DNA of 54,436 nt from positions 1-54,436 of the forward strand of contig JBKPCD010000251.1 in the NCBI GenBank assembly GCA_046727175.1, in the 5' to 3' direction. The stretch is from JBKPCD01 sp046727175 (GTDB lineage: Bacteria; Acidobacteriota; Vicinamibacteria; Vicinamibacterales; 2-12-FULL-66-21). The position numbers and the translations under genes were made by a program. Under the pieces are notes generated by a model. That model was not told where the DNA came from. It did not search any database and was given only the letters and a program-made list of their open reading frames with translations. Numbering within the stretch: position 1 is the stretch's first letter; each line of letters starts with the position of its first letter. Below are positions 8,510 to 16,835 of this stretch, piece by piece.

Positions 8510-9970
8510 ATGCGCGCACGGGTGTGTCTTGCGATATTCGTGATTTTCGTCGTTGTCGCATTCCATGAGGGGTCAGTGCCGAACGCGGCGCCGGCTGCGG
8601 CAGGAGGACAGAGCTCGACGAGCCTGGACGACCAGATCGAGCTCTCGGTCACCGTTTACAACTCGGATATCGCGCTCGTACGCGACGTGCGGAACCTTCA
8701 GCTGCCGCCCGGGACGTTCGACCTTCGCTTCATGGATATTGCAGCGAGCATCAATCCGGCAACCGTGCACTTCCGTTCGCTGACCGAGCCGCAGCGTGTC
8801 CGCGTGCTCGAGCAGAACTACGAATACGATCTCCTCGAACCCGACAAGCTGCTGCGGAAGTACGTCGGCCGCGACGTCACGCTCGTCCGGAGCGTTCAGG
8901 ACGCCGGCAGCACGCGTCAGCAGGAAGTTCGCGCGAGACTCCTGAGTTTCAACGAAGCCCCGGTCTGGCAGATCGGTGACGAGATCGTCACCGGGCTTCA
9001 CGCGGATCACATCCGGTTTCCGCAGCTGCCCGACAATCTTTACAGCCGGCCGACGCTGATTTGGTCGCTCGACAACAGCGGCGCAACACGGCATCGGGTC
9101 GAGGCGTCGTATCTCGCAGGCAAGCTTTCCTGGAATGCGGATTACGTGCTGACAGTGAGCCGTGACGACAAATCAGCGGATCTCGATGGGTGGGTCACTC
9201 TCGCCAATGCCAGCGGCACCGCGTTCCGAAACGCTCGCGTGCAGCTGGTCGCGGGGGATCTGAATCGCGTCCGAGAGCTGATGGCCGATGCTCTTCGCAA
9301 GACGCGCGATGAACGCGCGGTCGCTGCTCAGGCTCCCATGGAACAGGAAGCCTTCTCGGAGTACCACCTGTACACAATCGGTCACAAGACGAGCGTCAAC
9401 AACAGCGAAACGAAGCAGGTCAGCATGCTGACGGGCACGGGAGTTCCCGTCGAAAAGCGCTACGTCGTCGACGGTCAGTCGTTCTACTATCGCAATCCGC
9501 AACATCCCGGCGCCCCGATCAAGGACATCGTGCAGGTGTATTACCAATTCAAGAACGCGGAGAAGGCTGGGCTTGGCATGCCGATGCCGGCCGGCGTCGT
9601 CCGCGTGTATCAAGCCGACTCGAAGGGCGGAGTGCAGTTCGCTGGTGAAGATCACATCGGGCACACGCCGAAAGACGAGACGTTGAAACTGAAGATCGGC
9701 AACGCGTTCGACGTCGTCTGCGAGCGGAAGCAGGTCGACTTCGAGAAGATTGGGTCGTCCACGTATGAAGTGGAATACGAGATCACGCTCAGGAACCACA
9801 AGTCCGTGCCAATCGCGGTCGAAGTCAACGAGCCGGTTGGCGGGACGTGGCGCATGCTGAATGCGTCGCACGAGTGGAAGAAAACCGCGGCCTGGGCCAC
9901 GCAATTCAGTGTACCGGTGGCTGCGGAAGGGATCGCGGTTCTGAAGTATCGAGTGAGGGTGACATACTGA
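8510..9970 (+). CDS. Secreted DUF4139 domain protein
   Basis: A 486-residue exported protein. A signal peptide (MRARVCLAIFVIFVVVAF) is followed by the segment typical of the DUF4140/DUF4139 family (VTVYNSDIALVRDVRNLQLPPG) and a C-terminal beta-rich domain ending with LKYRVRVTY. The family is widespread but its biochemical role is not established. AAGGAG sits about 8 nt before the ATG. It lies 217 nt after the anti-sigma gene and may or may not belong to that regulon; the gap is mostly a heptamer array. Confidence 0.8.
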   Translation: MRARVCLAIFVIFVVVAFHEGSVPNAAPAAAGGQSSTSLDDQIELSVTVYNSDIALVRDVRNLQLPPGTFDLRFMDIAASINPATVHFRSLTEPQRVRVLEQNYEYDLLEPDKLLRKYVGRDVTLVRSVQDAGSTRQQEVRARLLSFNEAPVWQIGDEIVTGLHADHIRFPQLPDNLYSRPTLIWSLDNSGATRHRVEASYLAGKLSWNADYVLTVSRDDKSADLDGWVTLANASGTAFRNARVQLVAGDLNRVRELMADALRKTRDERAVAAQAPMEQEAFSEYHLYTIGHKTSVNNSETKQVSMLTGTGVPVEKRYVVDGQSFYYRNPQHPGAPIKDIVQVYYQFKNAEKAGLGMPMPAGVVRVYQADSKGGVQFAGEDHIGHTPKDETLKLKIGNAFDVVCERKQVDFEKIGSSTYEVEYEITLRNHKSVPIAVEVNEPVGGTWRMLNASHEWKKTAAWATQFSVPVAAEGIAVLKYRVRVTY

Positions 9971-9973
9971 AAC

Positions 9974-10043
9974 GGCTCGAGGCTCATGGCTCAGGGCTTC
10001 AGGCCAGTCGTGTCGCCCAGAGCCATGAGCCTCGAGCCGGCAG
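9974..10043. repeat. Heptamer array (GGCTCNN type) with 19-nt inverted arms
   Basis: Ten phased 7-nt units start 4 nt after the DUF4139 stop. The first three are GGCTCGA, GGCTCAT and GGCTCAG. The arms at 9974-9992 and 10020-10038 are perfect 19-nt inverted complements. The array runs almost into the ATG of the next gene at 10047, so it fills the intergenic space. Confidence 0.85.
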
Positions 10044-10046
10044 CCG

Positions 10047-11324
10047 ATGCGCATCGTCTTCACCACCTGGGGATCTCTCGGAGATCTCCATCCCTACATG
10101 GCGCTCGCGCTGGAGCTGAAGCGGCGAGGCCACGAAACTGCGATCGCGACGCTGCCGGCGTGGCGCGATCACGTCACTCGCGCAGGCATCGGCTTTCATC
10201 TATCCGGACCGGACGTTCCGTCTGATGAGCAGGCGGCGCGCGAGCTCGTTCGGCGGGTTCTGGACGCGAAGAATGGAGCGAAGTACCTTTTCGAAGAGGT
10301 GCTCGGTCCGTATACGCGGCAAAGCTACGCGGACGTGCTCGCCGCGGTCCGCGCCGACGGTGGAGCGGATCTCCTGATCTCGCACCAGGTCCCGATCACC
10401 GCGTCGCTGGTGGCTGAGACTACCGGGATGAAGTGGATATCCGGCGTGCTGCTGCCGATGTCCTTTCTCTCGGCGTTCGATCCGGGAACGCCGCCGCAGG
10501 CGCCCTGGCTGCAGCCGGTTGCCGCGCTGCATCCCGCCGTGGCCGCCTTCATGGCGCGCCTCGGCAAGCGAGCGACTCGCTCGTGGGGCGAGCCCGTGGA
10601 GCGGCTTCGAAAGGAGCTGGGACTCCGACAAGGAGCTCACCCGATCTTCGAAGGACACTATTCGCCTGCGCTGGTGCTGGGGCTCTTCTCTCGGATGTTC
10701 GGCGAGAAGCAGCCGGACTTCCCGCCGCAGACGCTGGTCACCGGGTTCTCGTTTTACGATGCGGCCGGCGAGCGACCACCCTCCGATGATCTCCTTCGCT
10801 TTCTCGACGCGGGCGAGCCGCCGATCCTCTTCACGCTGGGATCATCGGCCGTGTGGATTGCCGGAGACTTCTACCGCACCAGTATCGACGCGGCACGCGC
10901 GCTCGGGCGCCGTGCACTGCTGCTCGTGGGCGAGGACGCCGCCACGTTTGACCGAGGGTCGCTCCCCGAAGGCATCGGCGTGTTCGACTACGCGCCGCAC
11001 AGCCTCGTGATGCCGCGCGCGAGCGTGATCGTTCACCAGGGCGGCGTGGGCACGACCGCTCAAGCGTTGCGTGCGGGTAGGCCGATGCTGGTCGTGCCGT
11101 TCGGACAGGATCAACCGGATAACGGACGCCGCTGTGTGCGTCTTGGCGTTGGGAGGACGTTGCCGCGAAGCCGATACAGGACCGCCAGGCTCGTTGCGGA
11201 GCTCTCGAACCTGATCTCCAATCCGTCGTATGCGCGCCGCGCTTCGGAGGTTGGAGACTTCGTTCGACGGGAAAATGGAACTACGACGGCGTGCGACGCG
11301 ATCCAAAGGGTTCTGAGCTCATGA
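10047..11324 (+). CDS. GT-B glycosyltransferase (UDP-glucuronosyltransferase-like, GT1/GT28)
   Basis: A 425-residue transferase resembling bacterial rhamnosyl- and macrolide glycosyltransferases. The N-terminal acceptor domain starts with MRIVFTTWGSLGDLHPYMAL, a hallmark of the group. The donor domain holds VIVHQGGVGTTAQALRAGRP and the closing FGQDQPDN, which contact the nucleotide sugar. There is no signal peptide or membrane helix. The stop overlaps the start of tag (ATGA), so the two are co-translated although their functions seem unrelated. The sugar and acceptor are unknown. Confidence 0.85.
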   Translation: MRIVFTTWGSLGDLHPYMALALELKRRGHETAIATLPAWRDHVTRAGIGFHLSGPDVPSDEQAARELVRRVLDAKNGAKYLFEEVLGPYTRQSYADVLAAVRADGGADLLISHQVPITASLVAETTGMKWISGVLLPMSFLSAFDPGTPPQAPWLQPVAALHPAVAAFMARLGKRATRSWGEPVERLRKELGLRQGAHPIFEGHYSPALVLGLFSRMFGEKQPDFPPQTLVTGFSFYDAAGERPPSDDLLRFLDAGEPPILFTLGSSAVWIAGDFYRTSIDAARALGRRALLLVGEDAATFDRGSLPEGIGVFDYAPHSLVMPRASVIVHQGGVGTTAQALRAGRPMLVVPFGQDQPDNGRRCVRLGVGRTLPRSRYRTARLVAELSNLISNPSYARRASEVGDFVRRENGTTTACDAIQRVLSS

Positions 11325-11884
11325 AGCGATGTGCGTGGGCGGGCACCGACCCGCTGTATCAGCAGTATCACGACAACGAATGGGGTGTGCCGCTCCATGA
11401 CGATCACCGGCTCTTCGAGATGCTGATTCTCGAAGGGGCGCAGGCCGGCTTGAGCTGGATCACGATTCTTCGAAAGCGCAACGCGTATCGAGCCGCATTC
11501 GATGGCTTCGATCCTGCAAAGGTCGCGCGCTACGATGCACGCAAGATTCGATCGTTGCTCGCGAATCCAGGCATTGTCCGGAATCGGCTGAAGATCGAAG
11601 GCGCCGTTCGCAACGCGCGCGCATGCCTCGAGGTTCAGGAGGAGCACGGAAGCCTTGACGCCTACGTGTGGACGTTCGTCGACGGGCGCCCGCGTCAGAA
11701 CGCCTGGCGGACGATGAAGGATGTCCCGGCGCGGACGACGGAGTCGGATGCGATGAGTCGAGACTTGAAGAAGTGCGGGTTCACGTTCGTCGGCTCGACG
11801 ATCTGCTACGCGTTCATGCAAGCGACCGGCATGGTCAACGATCACGTCGTCGACTGCTTCAAGTACAAATCGCTGAGGCGATAG
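11321..11884 (+). CDS. tag: DNA-3-methyladenine glycosylase I
   Basis: A 187-residue base-excision repair enzyme that removes 3-methyladenine from DNA. It shows the family signature from the first residues (RCAWAGTDPLYQQYHDNEWG), the SWITILRKR helix and the zinc-site end VNDHVVDCF, whose His and Cys join the N-terminal Cys and His. Length is normal. The ATG at 11321 overlaps the preceding stop (ATGA); the ATG at 11291 would extend it into the glycosyltransferase and is not needed. Confidence 0.93.
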   Translation: MKRCAWAGTDPLYQQYHDNEWGVPLHDDHRLFEMLILEGAQAGLSWITILRKRNAYRAAFDGFDPAKVARYDARKIRSLLANPGIVRNRLKIEGAVRNARACLEVQEEHGSLDAYVWTFVDGRPRQNAWRTMKDVPARTTESDAMSRDLKKCGFTFVGSTICYAFMQATGMVNDHVVDCFKYKSLRR

Positions 11885-11888
11885 AGCC

Positions 11889-12022
11889 GGGGCTCGGGGT
11901 CCGGGGTTCGGGGTTCGCGATTCGCTTTCGAGTAAACCCGCGGACGTTAATGGTGCCTGCCTTCGAAACCGAACGCGCGAGCCCGGAACGCTGCGAATAC
12001 CGAACCCCGAATCCCGAACCCG
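11889..12022. repeat. Inverted heptamer arrays (GGGGTTC / GAACCCC type)
   Basis: Left units GGGGCTC, GGGGTCC, GGGGTTC and GCGATTC run from 11889 to 11923. Right units GAATACC, GAACCCC, GAATCCC and GAACCCG run from 11995 to 12022. The halves are complementary, with about 70 nt of less regular sequence between them. The array lies between the convergent tag and ADOP permease genes and stops 4 nt from the permease end. Confidence 0.8.
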
Positions 12023-12025
12023 CCG

Positions 12026-14704
12026 CTACTCCGCGCGGAGCGCAATCGTAGGTTCGATGTTCATCGCACGCCGTGCGGGGAAGTAGGTTGCTGCGAGCGC
12101 AACGACTCCCAGCGCCAAGACGGCCGTCACGAGCGTCAGCGGATCGTGAGGCTCGAGGCCGAACAGCAACGTCTTGGCAAGACGCGTCAGGCCAAGCGAG
12201 AGCGCCAGTCCCGCCGCGACGCCGAACGCGAGCAGCAGTGTAGCCTCTCGGAGAATGAGTCGGGCGATGTCGCGGCGGGCCGCGCCGAGGGCCATCCGCA
12301 CACCGATTTCATTCGATCGCCGCGCCACCGTGTACGAAATCACGCCGTAGAGTCCCACGGTGGCGAGCAGTGCCGCGATCCCGCCAAAGAAGCCGGACAG
12401 CGTCGCCATGAGCCGTTCGCGGACGAGCGTGCGCTGGATCTGCTCCGTCATCACGTCGAACGTCAGTGCGATCTCAGGGTTGACGACGGCCGCCTCGCGA
12501 GTGATCGCCGCCATCAACTCCGATGGCTGAAGGTTCGACCGGATGACGGCTTCGATGCCGTTCGAAGGCCGTGGCTCCTGCCATCCGGCGAGGAACACGG
12601 TCGGTGCGATCTCCTCGCGCAAATCGATGTACTTCGCGTCTCCAACGAGGCCGACCACCAGGTACGACTTCTCGGGCGTGTTCGGAGTTCGTTCGACGAC
12701 GATCGTGGCGCCAACCGGATTACGACCGCCCATCGCGGCACGGGCGAATGCCTCGTTGACGATGGCAACTTCCGTCGAGGACGAGGTGTCGCGCGCATCG
12801 TCGAAATCACGTCCGGCAATGAGGGGAATGCGAAGGGCCGAAAAGTAGCCAGCGCTGACGCGGTTGAACAGGCTGTTGGTGTGCCGCCGGTTCGTATCGT
12901 CTGCCAGCCATACGTCATTGCCCCAGGAGCTGCCACTCACCGGTGTAATCGCGACAGCCGCGACCGCCTCGACACCGGGAATCGCGCGGAGGCGCTGTAA
13001 CAGATCGATTCTGAACGAATTGCGGCGCTCCGGCGCGAGACCGAGCGGACGCAGATTGAGGGTCGTAATCAAGACGCCGTCGTGTCGGAATCCGGGATTG
13101 ACGCGCACGAGGTTGCGAAAACTCTGTACGAACAGCAGTGCGCCTGCAAGGAGCAGCAGCGACAGCGCGATCTGGCTCACAACCAGCGCGCGACGGATGC
13201 CGGTGCGTTCGCGATCGGCGGTCAGGCCGCGGGTGTGCCCTTTCATCATGGACGCCGTCTCGACACGCGTCGCGCGCAGCGCCGGCGCGAGCCCGAACAG
13301 GAGGCACGTAATAAAGGCCAACGCGATCGCGAATGCGAGGACGTGCCAGTCGACACCGAGGTCGAGAACGATTTCGTCTCCCGCATTGTTGAGAAAGTCG
13401 ACGAGCGACCGACTCAGGACGACCGCCCATCCGACGCCGACGGCCGCTCCGATGGTCGCAAGCAGAAGACTCTCGGTCAGCAGCTGGAAAACAATCCGAC
13501 CGCGTGATGCCCCCAGGCTGAGGCGCACAGCGATCTCGCGGACGCGTGCGCTGGCACGCGCGAGCAGCAGATTCGCGAGGTTCGCGCAGGCAATGAGGAG
13601 CACGAGGGCTGCCGTGCCGAGCAGCAGCCAGAGAGGTCCTTGATAATTCTCACGGAGCCGCGAGATCCCGGAATCAGCCGGCACAGCCTCCAGCTGGAAC
13701 GCGAGATATTTCTCGACGCTTACGGCCGGATAGTTCGGCGGCAACGTCGTCTTGAACAGCGTCGGGGAGATCGCCCGCAGATGCGATGTCGCCTGGTCAC
13801 GACTCCAGCCGGGCTTGACACGGCCCATGATCGTCAGCCACCAGTGCGTACCGACGTCGAGTCGGCCGGCGCCACCATCGATGAAAGGCTCGGCGCAGAT
13901 GGGGACCGCGACGTCGAACGTTCGCCCGACCTCGAGGCCGAAGAAACGCGGCTCGGTGACGCCGATGATTTCCGCCGTACGGCCGTTGAGCGTGAGCGTT
14001 CGGCCAATCGCTGACGGACTTCCGCCAAACTCGCGCTGCCAGAACGCGTGGCTGATCACGGCGTGCGGCGCGGCGCAGCCGCGGCGGTCGTCGTTCCCGG
14101 ACAACAAGCGGCCGTACGATGGGCGGACGCCCAGAACCTCGAACGCGTTGCCAGACACCCACAGGCCGGAAATCATCCGAACCGGACCACCCGCGGTGAG
14201 GTTGAACTGCTCGGCGCCCCAGGCGAATATTCCGCTGAACGCCTGCTGCCGATCGCGGATCGCTTCCCAGATCGGATTCGTGAGCGACGGGTGCCAGCTG
14301 TTGAAACTGCCGCGCGCGCCATCGATGCTCGACAACCGGACCTCGAGCAGCTCGTGAGGATTCGAAATCGGCAGCGCCCGCAGGCGCACGGCGTCGAGCA
14401 CCTGGAACAGCGCGGCGTTGGCGCCAATGCCGACGGCGAGCGAGAGGATCGCCACGAAAGTGAACGCGCGATGCTGGACGAGGAGGCGTGCGGCATACCG
14501 GAGGTCCTGAACGCACCGTTCCAGCCACATGCGACCCCACATCGCGCGCGTGACTTCCTTGACGAGGGCGACGTTGCCGAACTCGCGACGAGCCGCCGCT
14601 CCCGCGTCGCCAGCCGCTTCACCCCGATCGATTCGATCGCGCACCGACATCGCGAGGTGCGCGCGGATTTCCTCGTCGAGCTCGTCATCTTTTCGCGACG
14701 TCAT
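12026..14704 (-). CDS. ADOP-type FtsX/MacB-like ABC permease
   Basis: About 892 residues with the organisation of acidobacterial duplicated orphan permeases. The N-terminal tail (DDELDEEIRAHLAM) is followed by a first helix and MacB-like periplasmic domain. Three helices with the FtsX motif then follow (LLIACANLANLLLARASARVREIAVRLSLGAS). A second copy of the same layout ends in SYTVARRSNEIGVRMALGAA and PARRAMNIEPTIALRAE. No ATPase gene is adjacent, as is usual for this family. The ATG at 14704 overlaps the padR stop (ATGA), so translation is coupled. The transported substrate is unknown. Confidence 0.88.
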   Translation of the reverse strand: MTSRKDDELDEEIRAHLAMSVRDRIDRGEAAGDAGAAARREFGNVALVKEVTRAMWGRMWLERCVQDLRYAARLLVQHRAFTFVAILSLAVGIGANAALFQVLDAVRLRALPISNPHELLEVRLSSIDGARGSFNSWHPSLTNPIWEAIRDRQQAFSGIFAWGAEQFNLTAGGPVRMISGLWVSGNAFEVLGVRPSYGRLLSGNDDRRGCAAPHAVISHAFWQREFGGSPSAIGRTLTLNGRTAEIIGVTEPRFFGLEVGRTFDVAVPICAEPFIDGGAGRLDVGTHWWLTIMGRVKPGWSRDQATSHLRAISPTLFKTTLPPNYPAVSVEKYLAFQLEAVPADSGISRLRENYQGPLWLLLGTAALVLLIACANLANLLLARASARVREIAVRLSLGASRGRIVFQLLTESLLLATIGAAVGVGWAVVLSRSLVDFLNNAGDEIVLDLGVDWHVLAFAIALAFITCLLFGLAPALRATRVETASMMKGHTRGLTADRERTGIRRALVVSQIALSLLLLAGALLFVQSFRNLVRVNPGFRHDGVLITTLNLRPLGLAPERRNSFRIDLLQRLRAIPGVEAVAAVAITPVSGSSWGNDVWLADDTNRRHTNSLFNRVSAGYFSALRIPLIAGRDFDDARDTSSSTEVAIVNEAFARAAMGGRNPVGATIVVERTPNTPEKSYLVVGLVGDAKYIDLREEIAPTVFLAGWQEPRPSNGIEAVIRSNLQPSELMAAITREAAVVNPEIALTFDVMTEQIQRTLVRERLMATLSGFFGGIAALLATVGLYGVISYTVARRSNEIGVRMALGAARRDIARLILREATLLLAFGVAAGLALSLGLTRLAKTLLFGLEPHDPLTLVTAVLALGVVALAATYFPARRAMNIEPTIALRAE

Positions 14705-15069
14705 GCTTCTCCCGTTCTCCGCCGCGCGAGGACCCCGGCGACCGCGTCGACGAATTGCGCCCACTTCGAGCGTTGCGACGTGAGCTGCCTGCGGCCGGCC
14801 GACGTCAGCCTGGAGACGCGCGTGCGCTGACGGTTCTCGGAGACCTTCCACGCAGCCGAGATCAGTTTCTGCCGCTCGAGCCGGTGCAGGGCCGGATAGA
14901 GCGACCCTGTATCGACCTGAAAGACCTCGCTCGACCCGGCGCGGATTGCCTGGGCGATGCCGTACCCGTGCTGCGGCCCCCATTGCAGCGTCTGCAGGAT
15001 CAACAGGTCGAGCGTGCCCTGCAGGAGCTCGATGCGGTTCTGATAGCGCGCCTTCGATTTCAGCGACAT
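14701..15069 (-). CDS. PadR-family transcriptional regulator
   Basis: A 122-residue winged-helix protein. The N-terminus ELLQGTLDLLILQTLQWGPQHGYGIA is the standard PadR opening, followed by VDTGSLYPALHRLERQKLI (recognition helix and wing) and a short C-terminal helix. It forms an operon with the ADOP permease and should repress its own promoter, since TGTAG/CTACA half-sites lie in the -10 and -35 elements. The effector is unknown. Confidence 0.9.
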   Translation of the reverse strand: MSLKSKARYQNRIELLQGTLDLLILQTLQWGPQHGYGIAQAIRAGSSEVFQVDTGSLYPALHRLERQKLISAAWKVSENRQRTRVSRLTSAGRRQLTSQRSKWAQFVDAVAGVLARRRTGEA

Positions 15070-15072
15070 GGA

Positions 15073-15111
15073 TGTAGCGATTCTACAGCCTGAGGGTGTC
15101 GCGTGTCTACA
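15073..15111 (-). promoter_or_regulatory. padR promoter with overlapping TGTAG/CTACA operator
   Basis: On the minus strand, TAGACA (15109-15104), an 18-nt spacer and TAGAAT (15085-15080) form a promoter whose start would be only a few bases before the padR ATG at 15069, giving a near-leaderless mRNA. The inverted pair TGTAG-5 nt-CTACA (15073-15087) covers the -10, and a further CTACA (15107-15111) covers the -35, so the motif TGTAGA occurs in both elements. This suggests autorepression by PadR. Confidence 0.5.
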
Positions 15112-15154
15112 TGCTGTCGGGCTCAGCCGGGGCTGTCCGGCCGCTCGGGAAGCA

Positions 15155-15228
15155 CAGGAGATCAGGAGAGCAGAAGTTCAGAAACCATTTTGATAGAGCT
15201 CCTTACCTTCTGAGCTCTTGTTCAGATG
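15155..15228. repeat. Octamer array with inverted second half (CAGGAGAT type)
   Basis: Four phased 8-nt units CAGGAGAT, CAGGAGAG, CAGAAGTT and CAGAAACC run from 15155 to 15186. Four pyrimidine-rich units with the period kept (GAGCTCCT first) occupy 15197-15228 and are partly complementary to them. It lies between the padR promoter and the next array. Confidence 0.55.
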
Positions 15229-15252
15229 TCGCTCGGTCACTAAAGATCTATC

Positions 15253-15314
15253 GAACCCCGAACCCCCAACCCCGAATCCCGAACCCCGAATCCCGAACCC
15301 GAACCCCGAACCCC
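15253..15314. repeat. Heptamer array (GAACCCC/GAATCCC type)
   Basis: Nine units of GAACCCC or GAATCCC, phased except for one missing base near 15300. The array ends about 20 nt before the GTG start of the cystathionine beta-synthase gene. In the upstream open frame it reads as Asn-Pro-Glu-Pro repeats, which should not be mistaken for part of the protein. Confidence 0.85.
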
Positions 15315-15334
15315 GACTGAGAGATAATCACCTC

Positions 15335-16714
15335 GTGGCGAAGCGCATCAGCATCAGCGAGACGATTCTGGACACGATCGGCAACACACCGATGGTTCGG
15401 ATCAACCGCCTCACGAAGGGGATCATCTCGGCGGACGTGCTCGTCAAGCTGGAGACGTTCAATCCCGGCAATTCAATCAAGGATCGGATGGCCGTCCGCA
15501 TGATCGAAGACGCCGAGCGGCGCGGGCTGCTCAGGCCGGGCGGGACGATCATCGAAGGTACCTCGGGCAACACGGGCATGGGCCTCGCAATTGTTGCCGT
15601 CGTGAAAGGCTACAAGTGCATTTTCACGACGACCGACAAGCAGTCGAAGGAAAAAGCCGATGCGCTGAAGGCGTTCGGGGCCGAGGTAATCGTCTGCCCG
15701 ACGAACGTCGATCCGGAAGACCCCCGGTCCTACTATTCCGTCTCCTCTCGGCTCGAGAAGGAGATTCCCAACTCGTGGAAGGCCAATCAGTACGACAACC
15801 TGTCCAACACCGCCGCGCACTACGAACAGACGGGACCGGAGATCTGGGAACAGACTGACGGCAAGGTGACGCACCTCGTCATCGGTGTGGGAACTGGCGG
15901 CACGATTTCAGGAGTCGGCCGCTTTCTGAAGGAGCGAAATCCGAGGATCAAGGTCTGGGGTATCGATACGTACGGCTCGGTATTCAAGAAGTACAAGGAG
16001 ACCGGCATCTTCGACAAGAACGAGATCTACCCGTACATCACCGAGGGGATTGGCGAGGACTTCCTCCCAAAGAACGTGGACTTCGATGTCATCGATCATT
16101 TCGAGAAGGTGACCGACAAGGATGCGGCGCTGATGACGCGCCGCATCGCGAGAGAGGAGGGGATCTTTGCCGGGAACTCCGCAGGGGCGGCGATGGCCGG
16201 TGTGTTACAGCTCAAGGATCAGTTCCGCAGAGACGACGTCGTGGTCGTCATCTTCCACGATCACGGCTCGCGATATCTGGGGAAGATGTACAACGACGAC
16301 TGGATGCGCGAGAAGGGCTTTCTCGAAAAGACGGGCATGACGGCGCGCGACCTCGTCGCGTCGGGCGTCTCAGGGGAGCTGCTCGCGATCGAGGGAAGCG
16401 AGGCGCTCGAGACCGCGGTCAGGCTCATGGCAGAGCACGATTTCTCGCAGATCTCGATTACACGGGACAAGCGGCTGGTCGGCTCGTTGAACGAAGCACA
16501 CCTGTACACCCAGCTCGTCGCCGATCCGGACGTGAAACGCCAGCCGGTCGAGCACATCATGCAGCCGGCCTTTCCCTTTGTCGACATTTCGACGCCGATC
16601 GAGCTGCTGTCGAAGATGATCACGCCAGAGAACCCGGCGGTGCTGGTCCGGGACTTCAAGACCGATAAGACGTTCATTATTACGCGCTCGGACATCATCC
16701 GGGTTCTCTGCTGA
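15335..16714 (+). CDS. Cystathionine beta-synthase with CBS (Bateman) domains
   Basis: About 459 residues. Residues 1-320 form the PLP fold: the PLP lysine is in NPGNSIKDRMA, the substrate loop is GTSGNTGMGL and the phosphate loop is VGTGGTISG. The C-terminal 120 residues are two CBS domains (LVASGVSGELLAIEG... and PVEHIMQPAFPFVDI). It makes cystathionine from serine and homocysteine, or acts as a cysteine synthase; the full-length layout favours cystathionine beta-synthase. The CBS pair may bind adenosyl ligands. The GTG at 15335 is chosen because the longer frame from 15218 is only translated repeat. Confidence 0.85.
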   Translation: MAKRISISETILDTIGNTPMVRINRLTKGIISADVLVKLETFNPGNSIKDRMAVRMIEDAERRGLLRPGGTIIEGTSGNTGMGLAIVAVVKGYKCIFTTTDKQSKEKADALKAFGAEVIVCPTNVDPEDPRSYYSVSSRLEKEIPNSWKANQYDNLSNTAAHYEQTGPEIWEQTDGKVTHLVIGVGTGGTISGVGRFLKERNPRIKVWGIDTYGSVFKKYKETGIFDKNEIYPYITEGIGEDFLPKNVDFDVIDHFEKVTDKDAALMTRRIAREEGIFAGNSAGAAMAGVLQLKDQFRRDDVVVVIFHDHGSRYLGKMYNDDWMREKGFLEKTGMTARDLVASGVSGELLAIEGSEALETAVRLMAEHDFSQISITRDKRLVGSLNEAHLYTQLVADPDVKRQPVEHIMQPAFPFVDISTPIELLSKMITPENPAVLVRDFKTDKTFIITRSDIIRVLC

Positions 16715-16784
16715 CCTGCTCGTCATGGTCGGTGGAGCGACCCGGGCCCGTTCCGAACCGCATTCACCGAGGTAAAAATAAACT

Positions 16785-16814
16785 TTGCATTGCAAAGTAG
16801 AAACGTGTTATTCT
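16785..16814 (+). promoter_or_regulatory. Candidate promoter with TTTGCA/TGCAAA palindrome
   Basis: TTGCAT (16785-16790), an 18-nt spacer and TATTCT (16809-16814) lie upstream of the ATG at 16836. The -35 overlaps a perfect palindrome, ACTTTGCA and TGCAAAGT separated by one base (16783-16799), a possible operator. The same half-site TGCAAAGT occurs in the promoter spacer at 1291-1298. Confidence 0.4.
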
Positions 16815-16835
16815 TTACCGTTCACTGCTGCGTTA

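Noticed and set aside
15218..15334. N-terminal extension of the cystathionine beta-synthase with Pro-Asn-Pro-Glu repeats
   Set aside because: It is the translation of a heptamer array; the family N-terminus begins at the GTG at 15335.
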